From Euryarchaeota archaeon UBA53 (lineage in GTDB: Archaea > Thermoplasmatota > Poseidoniia > Poseidoniales > Poseidoniaceae), in the NCBI GenBank assembly GCA_002507425.1, contig DAZU01000091.1:1-9453 (forward strand): a DNA stretch of 9,453 nt, given 5' to 3'. Positions within the stretch are counted from its first letter, which is position 1, and each line of letters opens with the position of its first letter. Of the stretch, positions 1 through 7,114 are shown in pieces. Position numbers and translations under genes: made by a program. The notes beneath the pieces were generated by a model. That model searched no databases and was not told where the DNA came from. It saw only the letters and a list, made by a program, of their open reading frames with translations.

Positions 1-33
1 CCCAAGTGTAATCGCCTCATGAATATTTTCTAT

Positions 34-1158
34 TCACTTAGTTAGTTGATTTACACGGTCCAGCGTTTCGGAATTTTCTTCAAAATACTCATTTACTGCT
101 CGCAAACCTTTCGAAATACCAGCAGCAACTCCCATTTTAGCGTCAAAAGGATGGAGTGTTCCATCAGAGATCGCATTCTTGAAAGACTCTACGTCATGCC
201 AAACGGTAGGTTCTCCGAACTCTGGCTTTGGGGTAACTGTGACCTTTCCAAACTCTGGTAAAATTATTTGCTCGAGCAGTTCGTAAACAGGGGAGGCTGG
301 ATTTTCAGGGTCAAGGTAGGCTTTTCGCATCTTCTTTGCAAGCTTTTTTTCACTATCGTGCAGAAGTATTGCACCGTTAGGATCTGATTTACTCATCTTA
401 TGGTCGAATGATTCCATTCTTGCACCAGATGATTTGAGTCCCGATATTATTGGTGTGTGCAGACATGTGGCCTTATACCATCCCCATCTATCAGCAACAT
501 CTCGCATGTACATGTGTGCTTTCCTTTGGTCCATACCTCCAATTGCAACATCAATATTCATCTCAAATATGTCTGCTGCTTGTAGTGCAGGATAGAAAAA
601 CCTAGACAGGTCGCCATCCGATGAGTCTTCTGATCTTCCCATTATTGAGAAGGTCCTTCTCACTCTTGCGAGGCTCATATTTTTTGAACATCTAAGCACT
701 CTTGCCCAGTAATCTCCAGAATCCATAATACTCGAAGCCCAAACAAATCTTAACTCTCCAGGCCCTTCTCCTTCAGGAGGATTGCCTAATAATACCCTAA
801 ATGTATCCTCCATGTATCTTGCTGTTGTTTGAATGTCTTCCATATTGCCGTTGAATTTATCATTGACCCACGCGTGCCAGTCCGCTAGAAAAATGAGGAC
901 ATTTGCATCTGCTTCCAGCATTCGCTTTAGTTGAATTGAGAGTACTTTCCATCCAATGTGAGCCTTTCCTGATGGCTCAAACCCAACATAGCACCTAATG
1001 ATACCGTCACCACCAGCAGATGTATTATCCGCAAGACAATCAACAAGGTGTTCTATTCCTATAGACTCGTCAACGCTATCAATCATCAACCTGAGTCTTG
1101 AGAGAGATTTTTGGTCGAGTTCTGCAACTCTTCCATATCTCTCCTCAAGTCCATCCAT
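34..1158 (-). CDS. tyrS: Tyrosyl-tRNA synthetase, archaeal/eukaryal type
   Basis: This cytoplasmic enzyme joins tyrosine to tRNA-Tyr using ATP. The 374-residue product is a class I synthetase. The HIGH-type signature reads HIGW at 67-70, within the run YVGFEPSGKAHIGW, and KMSKS is at 254-258. By spacing against the Methanocaldococcus jannaschii enzyme, the tyrosine-binding residues are Y57, Y189, Q193, D196 and Q211 (in YPALQAADIF and GGMDQRKAHM). All are present, so it should be active. It is longer than the roughly 306-residue M. jannaschii enzyme, partly because of about 45 N-terminal residues before the catalytic core. The ATG start is well supported by an AGGTGAT ribosome-binding site three bases upstream. 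It follows the DUF5611-like gene by 13 bases and is probably cotranscribed with it. The call is firm; the HIGW variant (W in place of the final H) is a minor departure. Confidence 0.97.
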   Translation of the reverse strand: MDGLEERYGRVAELDQKSLSRLRLMIDSVDESIGIEHLVDCLADNTSAGGDGIIRCYVGFEPSGKAHIGWKVLSIQLKRMLEADANVLIFLADWHAWVNDKFNGNMEDIQTTARYMEDTFRVLLGNPPEGEGPGELRFVWASSIMDSGDYWARVLRCSKNMSLARVRRTFSIMGRSEDSSDGDLSRFFYPALQAADIFEMNIDVAIGGMDQRKAHMYMRDVADRWGWYKATCLHTPIISGLKSSGARMESFDHKMSKSDPNGAILLHDSEKKLAKKMRKAYLDPENPASPVYELLEQIILPEFGKVTVTPKPEFGEPTVWHDVESFKNAISDGTLHPFDAKMGVAAGISKGLRAVNEYFEENSETLDRVNQLTK

Positions 1159-1161
1159 CGT

Positions 1162-1168
1162 ATCACCT
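1162..1168 (-). promoter_or_regulatory. Ribosome-binding site of tyrS
   Basis: On the minus strand AGGTGAT lies three bases before the tyrS ATG. It can pair fully with the ATCACCT core at the 3' end of archaeal 16S rRNA. It lies in the 13-base gap after the upstream gene, so tyrS can be translated independently within a shared transcript. Confidence 0.75.
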
Positions 1169-1171
1169 GAA

Positions 1172-1747
1172 CTACAATAAGTCGTTTAATTTCTTGACCT
1201 TACCTTCAGATGGGGCATTTCCTTCCTCAATCATTTTTTCCAACTCAGCAATCATTTCGTGTGCCTTGTCGATAGTGTCTTGAGAGATACTTGAACTCAT
1301 TTCAATGGACTTGTGAGCCATTTTGATTGCTGAACGTGCCTTGGAAAATTTCTTTGCTTGTTCTTTCGCTTTGTCTCCTCTCTGCTTAGCGTTGTAACCA
1401 GTTGCTTGATCTAAGAAACTAGACCATCTTGAGCGAGATTGCATAGCAAGTTCTCTTCCCCCGTCTTTAGATAGGAATTCTGACAATTCGTCACCCTTCA
1501 TTTGATCGACTTCTACCAAAAGTTTGCCTTCGTCTGTGTAATTTGCAGTTACACTTGTCAAAATAGCAAAAGAGGCATTGAAAACTCCATCACTATCTAC
1601 AACAACATCGTTAAAATGCTCGGTCGCTAACTTTGCGAGGCCTGCATTGCCACCCATAGTCTTGATTATGCCACGCTTTACTTCAAATCTCTCCATGATA
1701 CCCCCACATACAACGGGGAAATAAGGACTACCTTCAGACGACAACAT
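1172..1747 (-). CDS. DUF5611-like archaeal protein with helical C-terminal tail
   Basis: A soluble, charged protein of up to 191 residues with no signal peptide or membrane segment. From residue 18 it reads MERFEVKRG, then a short alpha/beta region ending near 120 with FLDQATGYNAKQR. From memory, this opening and the FL-x-x-ATGY-x-AK element resemble the archaeal DUF5611 family, whose function is unknown. Residues 121-191 are rich in Lys, Glu and Ala and look helical, possibly coiled coil, making it longer than the usual family member of about 100-120 residues. Two starts compete. ATG at 1747 lies about 27 bases from a TATA-like element, which fits a leaderless message. ATG at 1696 (174 residues) matches the family N terminus and is preceded by GGGGGT. 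The 1747 start is listed but 1696 may be the real one. It precedes tyrS, probably in one transcript, so a translation-related role is a guess from context only. Confidence 0.8.
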   Translation of the reverse strand: MLSSEGSPYFPVVCGGIMERFEVKRGIIKTMGGNAGLAKLATEHFNDVVVDSDGVFNASFAILTSVTANYTDEGKLLVEVDQMKGDELSEFLSKDGGRELAMQSRSRWSSFLDQATGYNAKQRGDKAKEQAKKFSKARSAIKMAHKSIEMSSSISQDTIDKAHEMIAELEKMIEEGNAPSEGKVKKLNDLL

Positions 1748-1768
1748 TGAGCGCGGCCTTTTTGAAAC

Positions 1769-1778
1769 ATAAATATTC
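1769..1778 (-). promoter_or_regulatory. TATA-like element for the DUF5611-tyrS unit
   Basis: Read on the minus strand this is AATATTTATG. Its centre is about 26-27 bases upstream of the ATG at 1747, the usual distance between an archaeal TATA box and the transcription start. That predicts either a leaderless message from 1747 or a leader of about 50 bases before the ATG at 1696. It sits inside the 39-base divergent spacer. It is too close to the plus-strand ATG at 1787 to serve that gene with a normal leader. Confidence 0.4.
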
Positions 1779-1786
1779 GCAGAATC

Positions 1787-2947
1787 ATGCGCAGGGCCTT
1801 AATACTCGTCAGTATAATGACGTTAGCGACGGTTGGTGCATCTTTACCTGATTCGACAGTTTCTGTAAAAATTGAGAGGGAACTTGCTGATTTTGATATC
1901 GGTATAAACGGAGGAGAGTTAGCACCAGATGGGTCAAATGTTCTTATTTACGGAGAGGAGGGTTTCGTACATTTGATATCAGCAAAAAATGCTAATCAAC
2001 AAGAATATGATGTCAAATTAGAAAATGAAACCGTTCATGACATCAACGATGTCACTTGGCACCCGGGTGGTTTGAGTGCTGTTTTGGTCGGAGACTCTGG
2101 AGTTGTCCTTAGATTTAATTCTACTAATTATGCTCTAGGTGAAGCGGAGGGGTCTTCTGTTATGGCTGGTAAGGACATTAACGCCATCCAATTCACACCT
2201 GGCTCGTCTGTCGCTTATATCGGTACTGAAGATGGTGAATTGTGGCGATATTATGCTAACACTTTCACATTATTAGATAATCAAGCTACATCAAGGATTA
2301 GCGACATTGATTGCCTGCCGAATGACAATATTTGCGTTGTTACTTCCCTAAATGACGGTATAGCAATTATCGACCAGGGAGATTCTGTATCATGGATTGC
2401 CGACTCGAGTTCACACACGTGGATGGGTGTAGGTTGCGAGGAGCCAAGAATAAATCGCTGTACGGCGTTTGCTAGCGGGAAAAAAGTTGCAAGGATTAGT
2501 ATTGATTTACTTGATACTTCCAAATCTGAGCTTGGAGAAATAGTAGTTCTTGGCCAATTGACAGGAGATTTTACAGGTGACAATTCAGGAAGTGACTTCG
2601 CTTCGATTATATCGCTGGGGCCGTTAGGAATGGTGCGCTGGACGGAATACTCAGGTGAGGCTTTTTTGATGTTTGAAAATAGAGATGCTGCTGAAGTTGA
2701 CGTATTTTTTAGCGCTGATAGGTATGCTATGGCTTGGGAAAATGCAGAAAATTCCGGATTTTTGATTACAGGTCAAGGAAAGGTTGTTTCTTTTGAACCC
2801 TTAAGCGAAAATGTAGAAGATGAATTCCCTGAATTTTTAGCGTATTTACTCGTTGTTTGCGTGTTCGGAGTTTTCTTTGGAATGATTTATTGGAATAGCC
2901 CTTGGTTACAACGGAAATACGCTAAGTTAACGAAGCGTAATAAGTGA
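1787..2947 (+). CDS. Secreted membrane-anchored beta-propeller (WD40-like) protein
   Basis: This is a 386-residue protein of unknown partner. Residues 1-20 form a signal peptide (MRR, a hydrophobic stretch, then small residues at VGAS). Residues 349-369 are one membrane helix followed by a basic tail (RKYAKLTKRNK). The main domain should therefore lie outside the cell, with its C terminus in the cytoplasm. Residues 35-340 hold propeller-like repeats of about 40 residues: DINDVTWHPGG near 85, DINAIQFTPGS near 130 and RISDIDCLPND near 170, each followed by a GD/DG turn. Cysteine pairs C176/C183 and C217/C225 could form disulfides. Sequons at N80 and N111 could be glycosylated. No ribosome-binding site precedes the ATG, so the message may be leaderless. 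It could bind a protein or sugar at the surface or assist envelope assembly; no catalytic motif is visible. The gene ends one base before the dehydrogenase gene. Confidence 0.85.
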   Translation: MRRALILVSIMTLATVGASLPDSTVSVKIERELADFDIGINGGELAPDGSNVLIYGEEGFVHLISAKNANQQEYDVKLENETVHDINDVTWHPGGLSAVLVGDSGVVLRFNSTNYALGEAEGSSVMAGKDINAIQFTPGSSVAYIGTEDGELWRYYANTFTLLDNQATSRISDIDCLPNDNICVVTSLNDGIAIIDQGDSVSWIADSSSHTWMGVGCEEPRINRCTAFASGKKVARISIDLLDTSKSELGEIVVLGQLTGDFTGDNSGSDFASIISLGPLGMVRWTEYSGEAFLMFENRDAAEVDVFFSADRYAMAWENAENSGFLITGQGKVVSFEPLSENVEDEFPEFLAYLLVVCVFGVFFGMIYWNSPWLQRKYAKLTKRNK

Positions 2948-2948
2948 A

Positions 2949-4175
2949 GTGAGCAATAAGTCCCTAACCTTCATGAGGCTAATGTTATCGCCACAATTCA
3001 TGGAGAAGTTTGAGGGCGTTGATTTCTACGATATCGAGTCTTTGTTAACCGAAGAAGAAATAATGATTCGAGACATGGTTAGAGATTGGGTAGATGAAGA
3101 AGTAATACCCAATATAGAGCATGCCTGCGAGGAGGGAGTATTCCCTGACGAGTGGCGAGTTGCCCTTGGAGAAATGGGCGTTCTTGGGGCTCCACTTAAG
3201 GGATATGGATGTCCTGGACTGTCTTACATAGCGTATGGACTGATTTGTCAAGAACTTGAAAGAGGCGACTCTGGATTACGCTCATTTGCTAGTGTTCAAG
3301 GATCCTTAGCAATGTATCCAATTTGGGATTTTGGCACCGAAGAACAAAAAGAATATTATTTACCAAAATTAGCTACTGGAGAGATGGTAGGATGTTTCGG
3401 TTTGACAGAACCAGATTATGGCTCAAATCCGGGAGATATGATAACAAAAGCTGAAGATATGGGAGACCATTACCTACTCAATGGCGCAAAAATGTGGATA
3501 ACAAATGGAACTATTGCAGACGTTGCAGTTGTTTGGGCCAAATTAGACGGTGTAATCAAAGGCTTCATCGTCGAAAAAAGCGACGAAGGTTTCAGCGCAC
3601 CCGAGATGAAGGGTAAGCACTCACTAAAAGCTAGTGTCACAAGTGAACTTGTGATGCAAGACTGTAAGATTCCAAAGAACCGAATTCTTCCAAACGTAAA
3701 GGGACTCAAGGGGCCGTTTTCATGTTTAAATAACGCAAGATATGGAATTTCATGGGGAGCATTAGGGTCTGCAATGGCTTGTTTCCATTCGGCAAAGACC
3801 TACGCTCTGTCACGTATCCAATTTGGTGAACCGATTGCTGCATATCAACTGATTCAAAACAAACTGGCTTGGATGTTACGAGAAATTACAAAGGGACAAT
3901 TACTTGCTTACCACCTTGGTAAAAAGAAAGACGATGGAACCTGGTTCAATGAACAAATTAGCCTTGCAAAGATGAATAATGTAGATATTGCACTAGAGAT
4001 CGCTAGAGTCGCTAGAGACATTCACGGCGCTAACGGAATACTAGATGAATATCCAGTAATGCGACACATGGCTAATCTAGAATCTGTCAAGACATACGAA
4101 GGAACCCATGACATACACAATCTAATCTTAGGAAGATACATCACAGGAATTCAAGCGTTCACTCGAAATTCTTAA
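2949..4175 (+). CDS. gcdH: Acyl-CoA dehydrogenase, glutaryl-CoA dehydrogenase type
   Basis: This FAD enzyme is predicted to oxidise and decarboxylate glutaryl-CoA to crotonyl-CoA, the late step of lysine and tryptophan breakdown, passing electrons to an electron-transfer flavoprotein. The 408-residue product has the complete fold: an N-terminal helical domain, the FAD/substrate strands (CFGLTEPDYGS near 149 and KMWITNG at 181-187) and a C-terminal helical domain (LNNARYGISWG near 260). The catalytic base is E384 in KTYEGTHDIH. Residues equivalent to human GCDH Glu87, Arg94, Ser95 and Tyr369 are seen as E104, R111, S112 and Y383 (ELERGDSGLRS), which supports glutaryl-CoA over plain fatty acyl-CoA. 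The GTG start lies one base after the upstream stop and has only a weak site. ATG codons at 2973, 2982 (preceded by GAGG) or 3000 would also keep the whole domain. It is probably coupled to the propeller gene without an obvious functional link. The family call is firm, the substrate likely. Confidence 0.93.
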   Translation: MSNKSLTFMRLMLSPQFMEKFEGVDFYDIESLLTEEEIMIRDMVRDWVDEEVIPNIEHACEEGVFPDEWRVALGEMGVLGAPLKGYGCPGLSYIAYGLICQELERGDSGLRSFASVQGSLAMYPIWDFGTEEQKEYYLPKLATGEMVGCFGLTEPDYGSNPGDMITKAEDMGDHYLLNGAKMWITNGTIADVAVVWAKLDGVIKGFIVEKSDEGFSAPEMKGKHSLKASVTSELVMQDCKIPKNRILPNVKGLKGPFSCLNNARYGISWGALGSAMACFHSAKTYALSRIQFGEPIAAYQLIQNKLAWMLREITKGQLLAYHLGKKKDDGTWFNEQISLAKMNNVDIALEIARVARDIHGANGILDEYPVMRHMANLESVKTYEGTHDIHNLILGRYITGIQAFTRNS

Positions 4176-5696
4176 CTAGGGTCCAACCCAATTAGAACAA
4201 TGATCATATTTTGGACTACTCAATGGGTCCGAGTATGTCCTTAGTGGCTCTACTGCTCTGCCGTCAGACCATTCCCCCATAAACCTAAAACTGTCAGAAT
4301 CAATCAATTTTGATTTCGCTAATAGAGCATTTTCTATGTCTCCAAGAGTCCTTTCTACTAACCATTCGGCTTGGTTGGCTACTCTCCTGTAAAATCCCCA
4401 ATCAGCATGTGTATCATGTGTCTCAGTCGCCTGTATGTAGTGAGTTGCAACTAGACGAGGGAAACCATATTTATCGCTTGGAATTTCGATAAATAACGAA
4501 CCATGACCTAAGAGTTCGTGATGATGCACCCCAAAACAGTCATTTACACTCAAATCATCCTCGCTTACCACGACATGTGCTAGGAATTCCTCGGGCAAAT
4601 TCATAGTACTGATTTGTAAATCCTCTTGAACTGGTCTAGCATACGAGGACTCTAAACTAACAAACACAGTCTCTTGACCCCATCCCTTGCTTAAAATGCG
4701 GTCCAACACAACTAAAGCATATCCTGCTCCTAGGCTGTGCCCACCAACAAGAATGTGATCTTTGTTAACATTCTCAGGTAATGATATATTTAGCTGCTCA
4801 AGTGCTGCTTCTATAGCAACTATTCTTGGTACATGAAATGGATGATTTGACATACCATCTTTTTCTTCAAGAGTATAATTATCATGTCCTTCTGGCATAA
4901 CATCTGAAGGATACTGAATAAATGCAACAGCCATACCTCTTGATGATAATTCCATGACCCAATCTTTGTATGAATCAAAGGATGGACTTGCAAATCCGTG
5001 TAAAACTATTGCAAGTGGTATTTGATGTGTAACATCCTCGGGGGTTGAAAGATAGACAGAGAATACAACATCTTCCTCATAATCACCTTGAATTCTTGCT
5101 ACTTCGTCTGGCATAGGATATTGGTATACATTAGTAGTTACACCGTACTGTCCATCGGCTAAATTTAACTCAGGCGGAGAAGGTAACAATCCTGCCATTG
5201 AGGTAATACCCGGTGATATCAACCATACTGCTAGAAATACAACAAAAACGTTTGATAAATTCTTAAGATCTAATTTGAGATAATTTAGCTTGTAATTTCG
5301 CATCTCGAATGCGATAAAATATGAGCACAACAGAATAATTCCTAAGCAAGTCGGCAGTAAAACAAATGCACCTCTAAGAAAAGCATAATCAAGCAGGACA
5401 AATAGTAAAGTTAGACCAATGCAAAGGCCCATAGATATCCAAGCTAGATAGTGTTCAAACTTGCTTGGTTTTGAACTTCTCAAAAAAATGAATGGAAGGG
5501 ATAACAATGATATTGCAAAAATCTCGATATGCCAAGTTCTCAGAAAGTAAGTCAACTCAAGGGATCTATTGGCCATAGGCCATAAAGCGCTAGGAAGGTC
5601 CCTGCCTAATGCTAGCAAGATTATGGGTTCTGAAAGTGATAGTAGGAAACCAAGAATAACCAAAGACAAATTTCTGATTTTGGATGGTTTTTCCAT
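4176..5696 (-). CDS. Five-helix membrane protein with extracytoplasmic alpha/beta-hydrolase domain
   Basis: Counted from the ATG at 5696 the protein has 506 residues. Five membrane helices lie near 10-31, 57-73, 83-103, 109-129 and 148-170. Basic residues at the N terminus and in the loops after helices 2 and 4 put those parts inside, so the C-terminal domain (about 175-506) should face outside. That domain is an alpha/beta hydrolase with an oxyanion-hole HG at 233-234 (VLHGFASPS), a nucleophile elbow GHSLG with Ser321, a likely acid among E379, D380 and D381, and candidate histidines H427 and H430 (ETHDTH). It somewhat resembles dienelactone-hydrolase, chlorophyllase or platelet-activating-factor acetylhydrolase relatives. 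The substrate, perhaps a lipid ester or peptide, is unknown. The 5696 start is preferred because GGGGGTGAT precedes it by three bases. An ATG at 5723 would add nine residues and overlap the previous gene by eight bases. The stop abuts that of the converging dehydrogenase gene. Confidence 0.85.
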   Translation of the reverse strand: MEKPSKIRNLSLVILGFLLSLSEPIILLALGRDLPSALWPMANRSLELTYFLRTWHIEIFAISLLSLPFIFLRSSKPSKFEHYLAWISMGLCIGLTLLFVLLDYAFLRGAFVLLPTCLGIILLCSYFIAFEMRNYKLNYLKLDLKNLSNVFVVFLAVWLISPGITSMAGLLPSPPELNLADGQYGVTTNVYQYPMPDEVARIQGDYEEDVVFSVYLSTPEDVTHQIPLAIVLHGFASPSFDSYKDWVMELSSRGMAVAFIQYPSDVMPEGHDNYTLEEKDGMSNHPFHVPRIVAIEAALEQLNISLPENVNKDHILVGGHSLGAGYALVVLDRILSKGWGQETVFVSLESSYARPVQEDLQISTMNLPEEFLAHVVVSEDDLSVNDCFGVHHHELLGHGSLFIEIPSDKYGFPRLVATHYIQATETHDTHADWGFYRRVANQAEWLVERTLGDIENALLAKSKLIDSDSFRFMGEWSDGRAVEPLRTYSDPLSSPKYDHCSNWVGP

Positions 5697-5699
5697 CCA

Positions 5700-5708
5700 A
5701 TCACCCCC
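5700..5708 (-). promoter_or_regulatory. Strong ribosome-binding site deciding the hydrolase start
   Basis: On the minus strand GGGGGTGAT lies three bases before the ATG at 5696. It pairs with the anti-Shine-Dalgarno end of 16S rRNA across nine positions with one G-U wobble. Its spacing matches the tyrS site exactly, which favours 5696 over the ATG at 5723, which has no such site. Confidence 0.75.
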
Positions 5709-5715
5709 TCTTCTA

Positions 5716-7011
5716 TCAGACATCTGGTAAGATACCTATCTTCGACAACCCGGTCCAAAGAGGATTTAACCATCCAGGAATGAATCTGTGTCTCAAGTAT
5801 ACAGCAGCGGCCAAGGAGAGCTTTTGAAATTTATTCAGTTTGACCCTTTTAGTAAAAACATCGCCTTGCTGCCTCTCAATTTGTTTGAGTATTTTATCGT
5901 AAAACGCTATCATTGCTGCCGGAGAATATCTTGTCCTTCTAGGAAGTAATGGAAGTAACTGCTTTGCCTCTTCTAAGTATGTACGTGCTCTCTTAGCATA
6001 GTGATGCACATAAGGTTCCCATGATGGGTTTAGAACAACTTCTCCATTGAGTTCCTTTTCTAGTATACCATTAGATTCCAGCTCATCCAGAGGTAAATAA
6101 ACTCGATTTCTTTGAATATCCTCACCAACGTCTCTCAAAACGTTGGTTAATTGCATAAAAATTCCCCAAGACTCTGCGAATCTTTTAGCTCTTACATCGT
6201 CATACCCATATATCTCAATGCACATCAATCCGACTACCGAAGCTACTCTGTAACAATAGAGGTATAACTCATCAAATGTGCGATATCGATTGTTATACAG
6301 ATCGTCTTCCATACCCGTAATCAGGTCGTCGAAGACATTTCTTGGAATATCGTAACGATTTACAGTGTCTTTCAGTGCTAAAAATACAGGATCTGTGCTA
6401 CTAGTTGTCGAATAACAAGTAGACAGTTTTTTGCGGAAAAAGAATAATTGAGTAATTTTTTCAAGGTAGAGGTCTTCTTTTAGAATAGTATCTTTTTGCT
6501 GCAAATTTTCTAATTCTTGTCTATATGCAACAGCCTCGGGGTCCATTTCACCTTTTGACCCGGGGAATCTATCCTGCCAATCTCCATCTGCAATATCATC
6601 TGCTCTGCGACAAAAAGCGTAAACAGCGCACATAGCCAGCCTTTGTTCTTCGGGAAGATACTTGAAAGAATGGTAAAAGTTTCCTGCCTCTCGCATAGTT
6701 AATTCTTCGCAATAAGAATATGCTAATTTGAGGAGTTCGACGGGTGGATCTCTAGCCCATATAGGCGCATCTAGATGGTGGAATGGGTCAATTAACTCAT
6801 CCTGTTCACCAACTATTCCAATGAAAGCAGCACCCTCTCTCAGAGCTTCCATTGCAGTGAGACTTACCGCTTTGACAGCATCAGCAGTTAGATTTACAGC
6901 GGCTCGAAGTCTTTCTGCTGCAGTAATTCCTTCTTTTTTGAGCACCTGTTCATTTGAAGCACCTCCCTTCAGTGGAATGAGCAGGTCCAAAGGTTTCCGG
7001 CGCTCCAACAT
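5716..7011 (-). CDS. Phytoene/presqualene-diphosphate synthase-like head-to-head prenyl synthase with N-terminal extension
   Basis: This enzyme should condense two allylic prenyl diphosphates head to head. Two farnesyl units would give presqualene diphosphate or squalene; two geranylgeranyl units would give phytoene. Counted from the ATG at 7011 it has 431 residues. Family motifs: EAGNFYHSFKYLP near 108, the first Asp-rich motif RRADDIAD at 135-142, YRVASVVGLM near 254, and the second motif NVLRDVGED at 290-298, followed by QRNRVYLP. All metal-binding aspartates are present. The YRVAS form recalls HpnD-like and bacterial CrtB-like enzymes, so the product cannot be fixed. About 90 residues before the domain are extra and look helical. 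An in-frame TTG at 7020 could also start the protein, but an AGGAG lies 11 bases before the ATG. It is 103 bases downstream of the other synthase and 19 bases before the membrane hydrolase. Phytoene would fit retinal or carotenoid supply, but no such genes are in view. Confidence 0.9.
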   Translation of the reverse strand: MLERRKPLDLLIPLKGGASNEQVLKKEGITAAERLRAAVNLTADAVKAVSLTAMEALREGAAFIGIVGEQDELIDPFHHLDAPIWARDPPVELLKLAYSYCEELTMREAGNFYHSFKYLPEEQRLAMCAVYAFCRRADDIADGDWQDRFPGSKGEMDPEAVAYRQELENLQQKDTILKEDLYLEKITQLFFFRKKLSTCYSTTSSTDPVFLALKDTVNRYDIPRNVFDDLITGMEDDLYNNRYRTFDELYLYCYRVASVVGLMCIEIYGYDDVRAKRFAESWGIFMQLTNVLRDVGEDIQRNRVYLPLDELESNGILEKELNGEVVLNPSWEPYVHHYAKRARTYLEEAKQLLPLLPRRTRYSPAAMIAFYDKILKQIERQQGDVFTKRVKLNKFQKLSLAAAVYLRHRFIPGWLNPLWTGLSKIGILPDV

Positions 7012-7022
7012 GTCGCTCAAAA

Positions 7023-7027
7023 CTCCT
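7023..7027 (-). promoter_or_regulatory. Ribosome-binding site of the second prenyl synthase gene
   Basis: AGGAG on the minus strand lies 11 bases before the ATG at 7011 and only two before the alternative TTG at 7020. The first prenyl synthase gene has the same AGGAG at the same 11-base distance from its start, which favours the ATG here. The spacing is about three bases longer than the GGTGAT sites in this window imply. Confidence 0.45.
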
Positions 7028-7035
7028 GTGCCCTT

Positions 7036-7082
7036 CCTTATTTATCAGTGTGAGGGTAGAATGGCTATGATTATAATTCTAG
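7036..7082 (-). promoter_or_regulatory. Possible internal promoter before the second prenyl synthase
   Basis: The roughly 100-base gap between the two synthase genes holds two TATA-like elements on the minus strand: GATTATAATT-like sequence near 7071-7082 (read as AGAATTATAATC) and GATAAATAAGG at 7036-7046. The first would give a leader of about 40 bases containing the AGGAG. The second would put the start of the message at or near the ATG at 7011. Either would allow the second synthase and the hydrolase to be expressed separately from the first synthase. This is based on sequence resemblance only. Confidence 0.3.
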
Positions 7083-7114
7083 AACATTGAAGTAGATATT
7101 ACGAATTTTTGTCC

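Noticed and set aside
1..20. Possible start of a further minus-strand gene (ATG at 20, 13 bases after the tyrS stop)
   Set aside because: Only six codons are visible (MRRLHL) and no ribosome-binding site precedes it, so it cannot be supported from this window.
2281..2583. Minus-strand 100-codon open frame
   Set aside because: It lies entirely inside the beta-propeller gene on the opposite strand, has no recognisable motif or start signal, and its composition reflects the antisense of a real gene.
5697..5723. Eight-base overlap of the hydrolase gene with the preceding synthase (start at ATG 5723)
   Set aside because: A near-perfect GGGGGTGAT three bases before the ATG at 5696 supports the shorter protein, while the 5723 ATG has no comparable site.
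6728..7090. Plus-strand 120-codon open frame over the start of the second prenyl synthase
   Set aside because: It is Ser/Ala/Arg-rich, without motif, and antisense to the coding N-terminal extension and spacer. The minus-strand frame carries the clear family domain.
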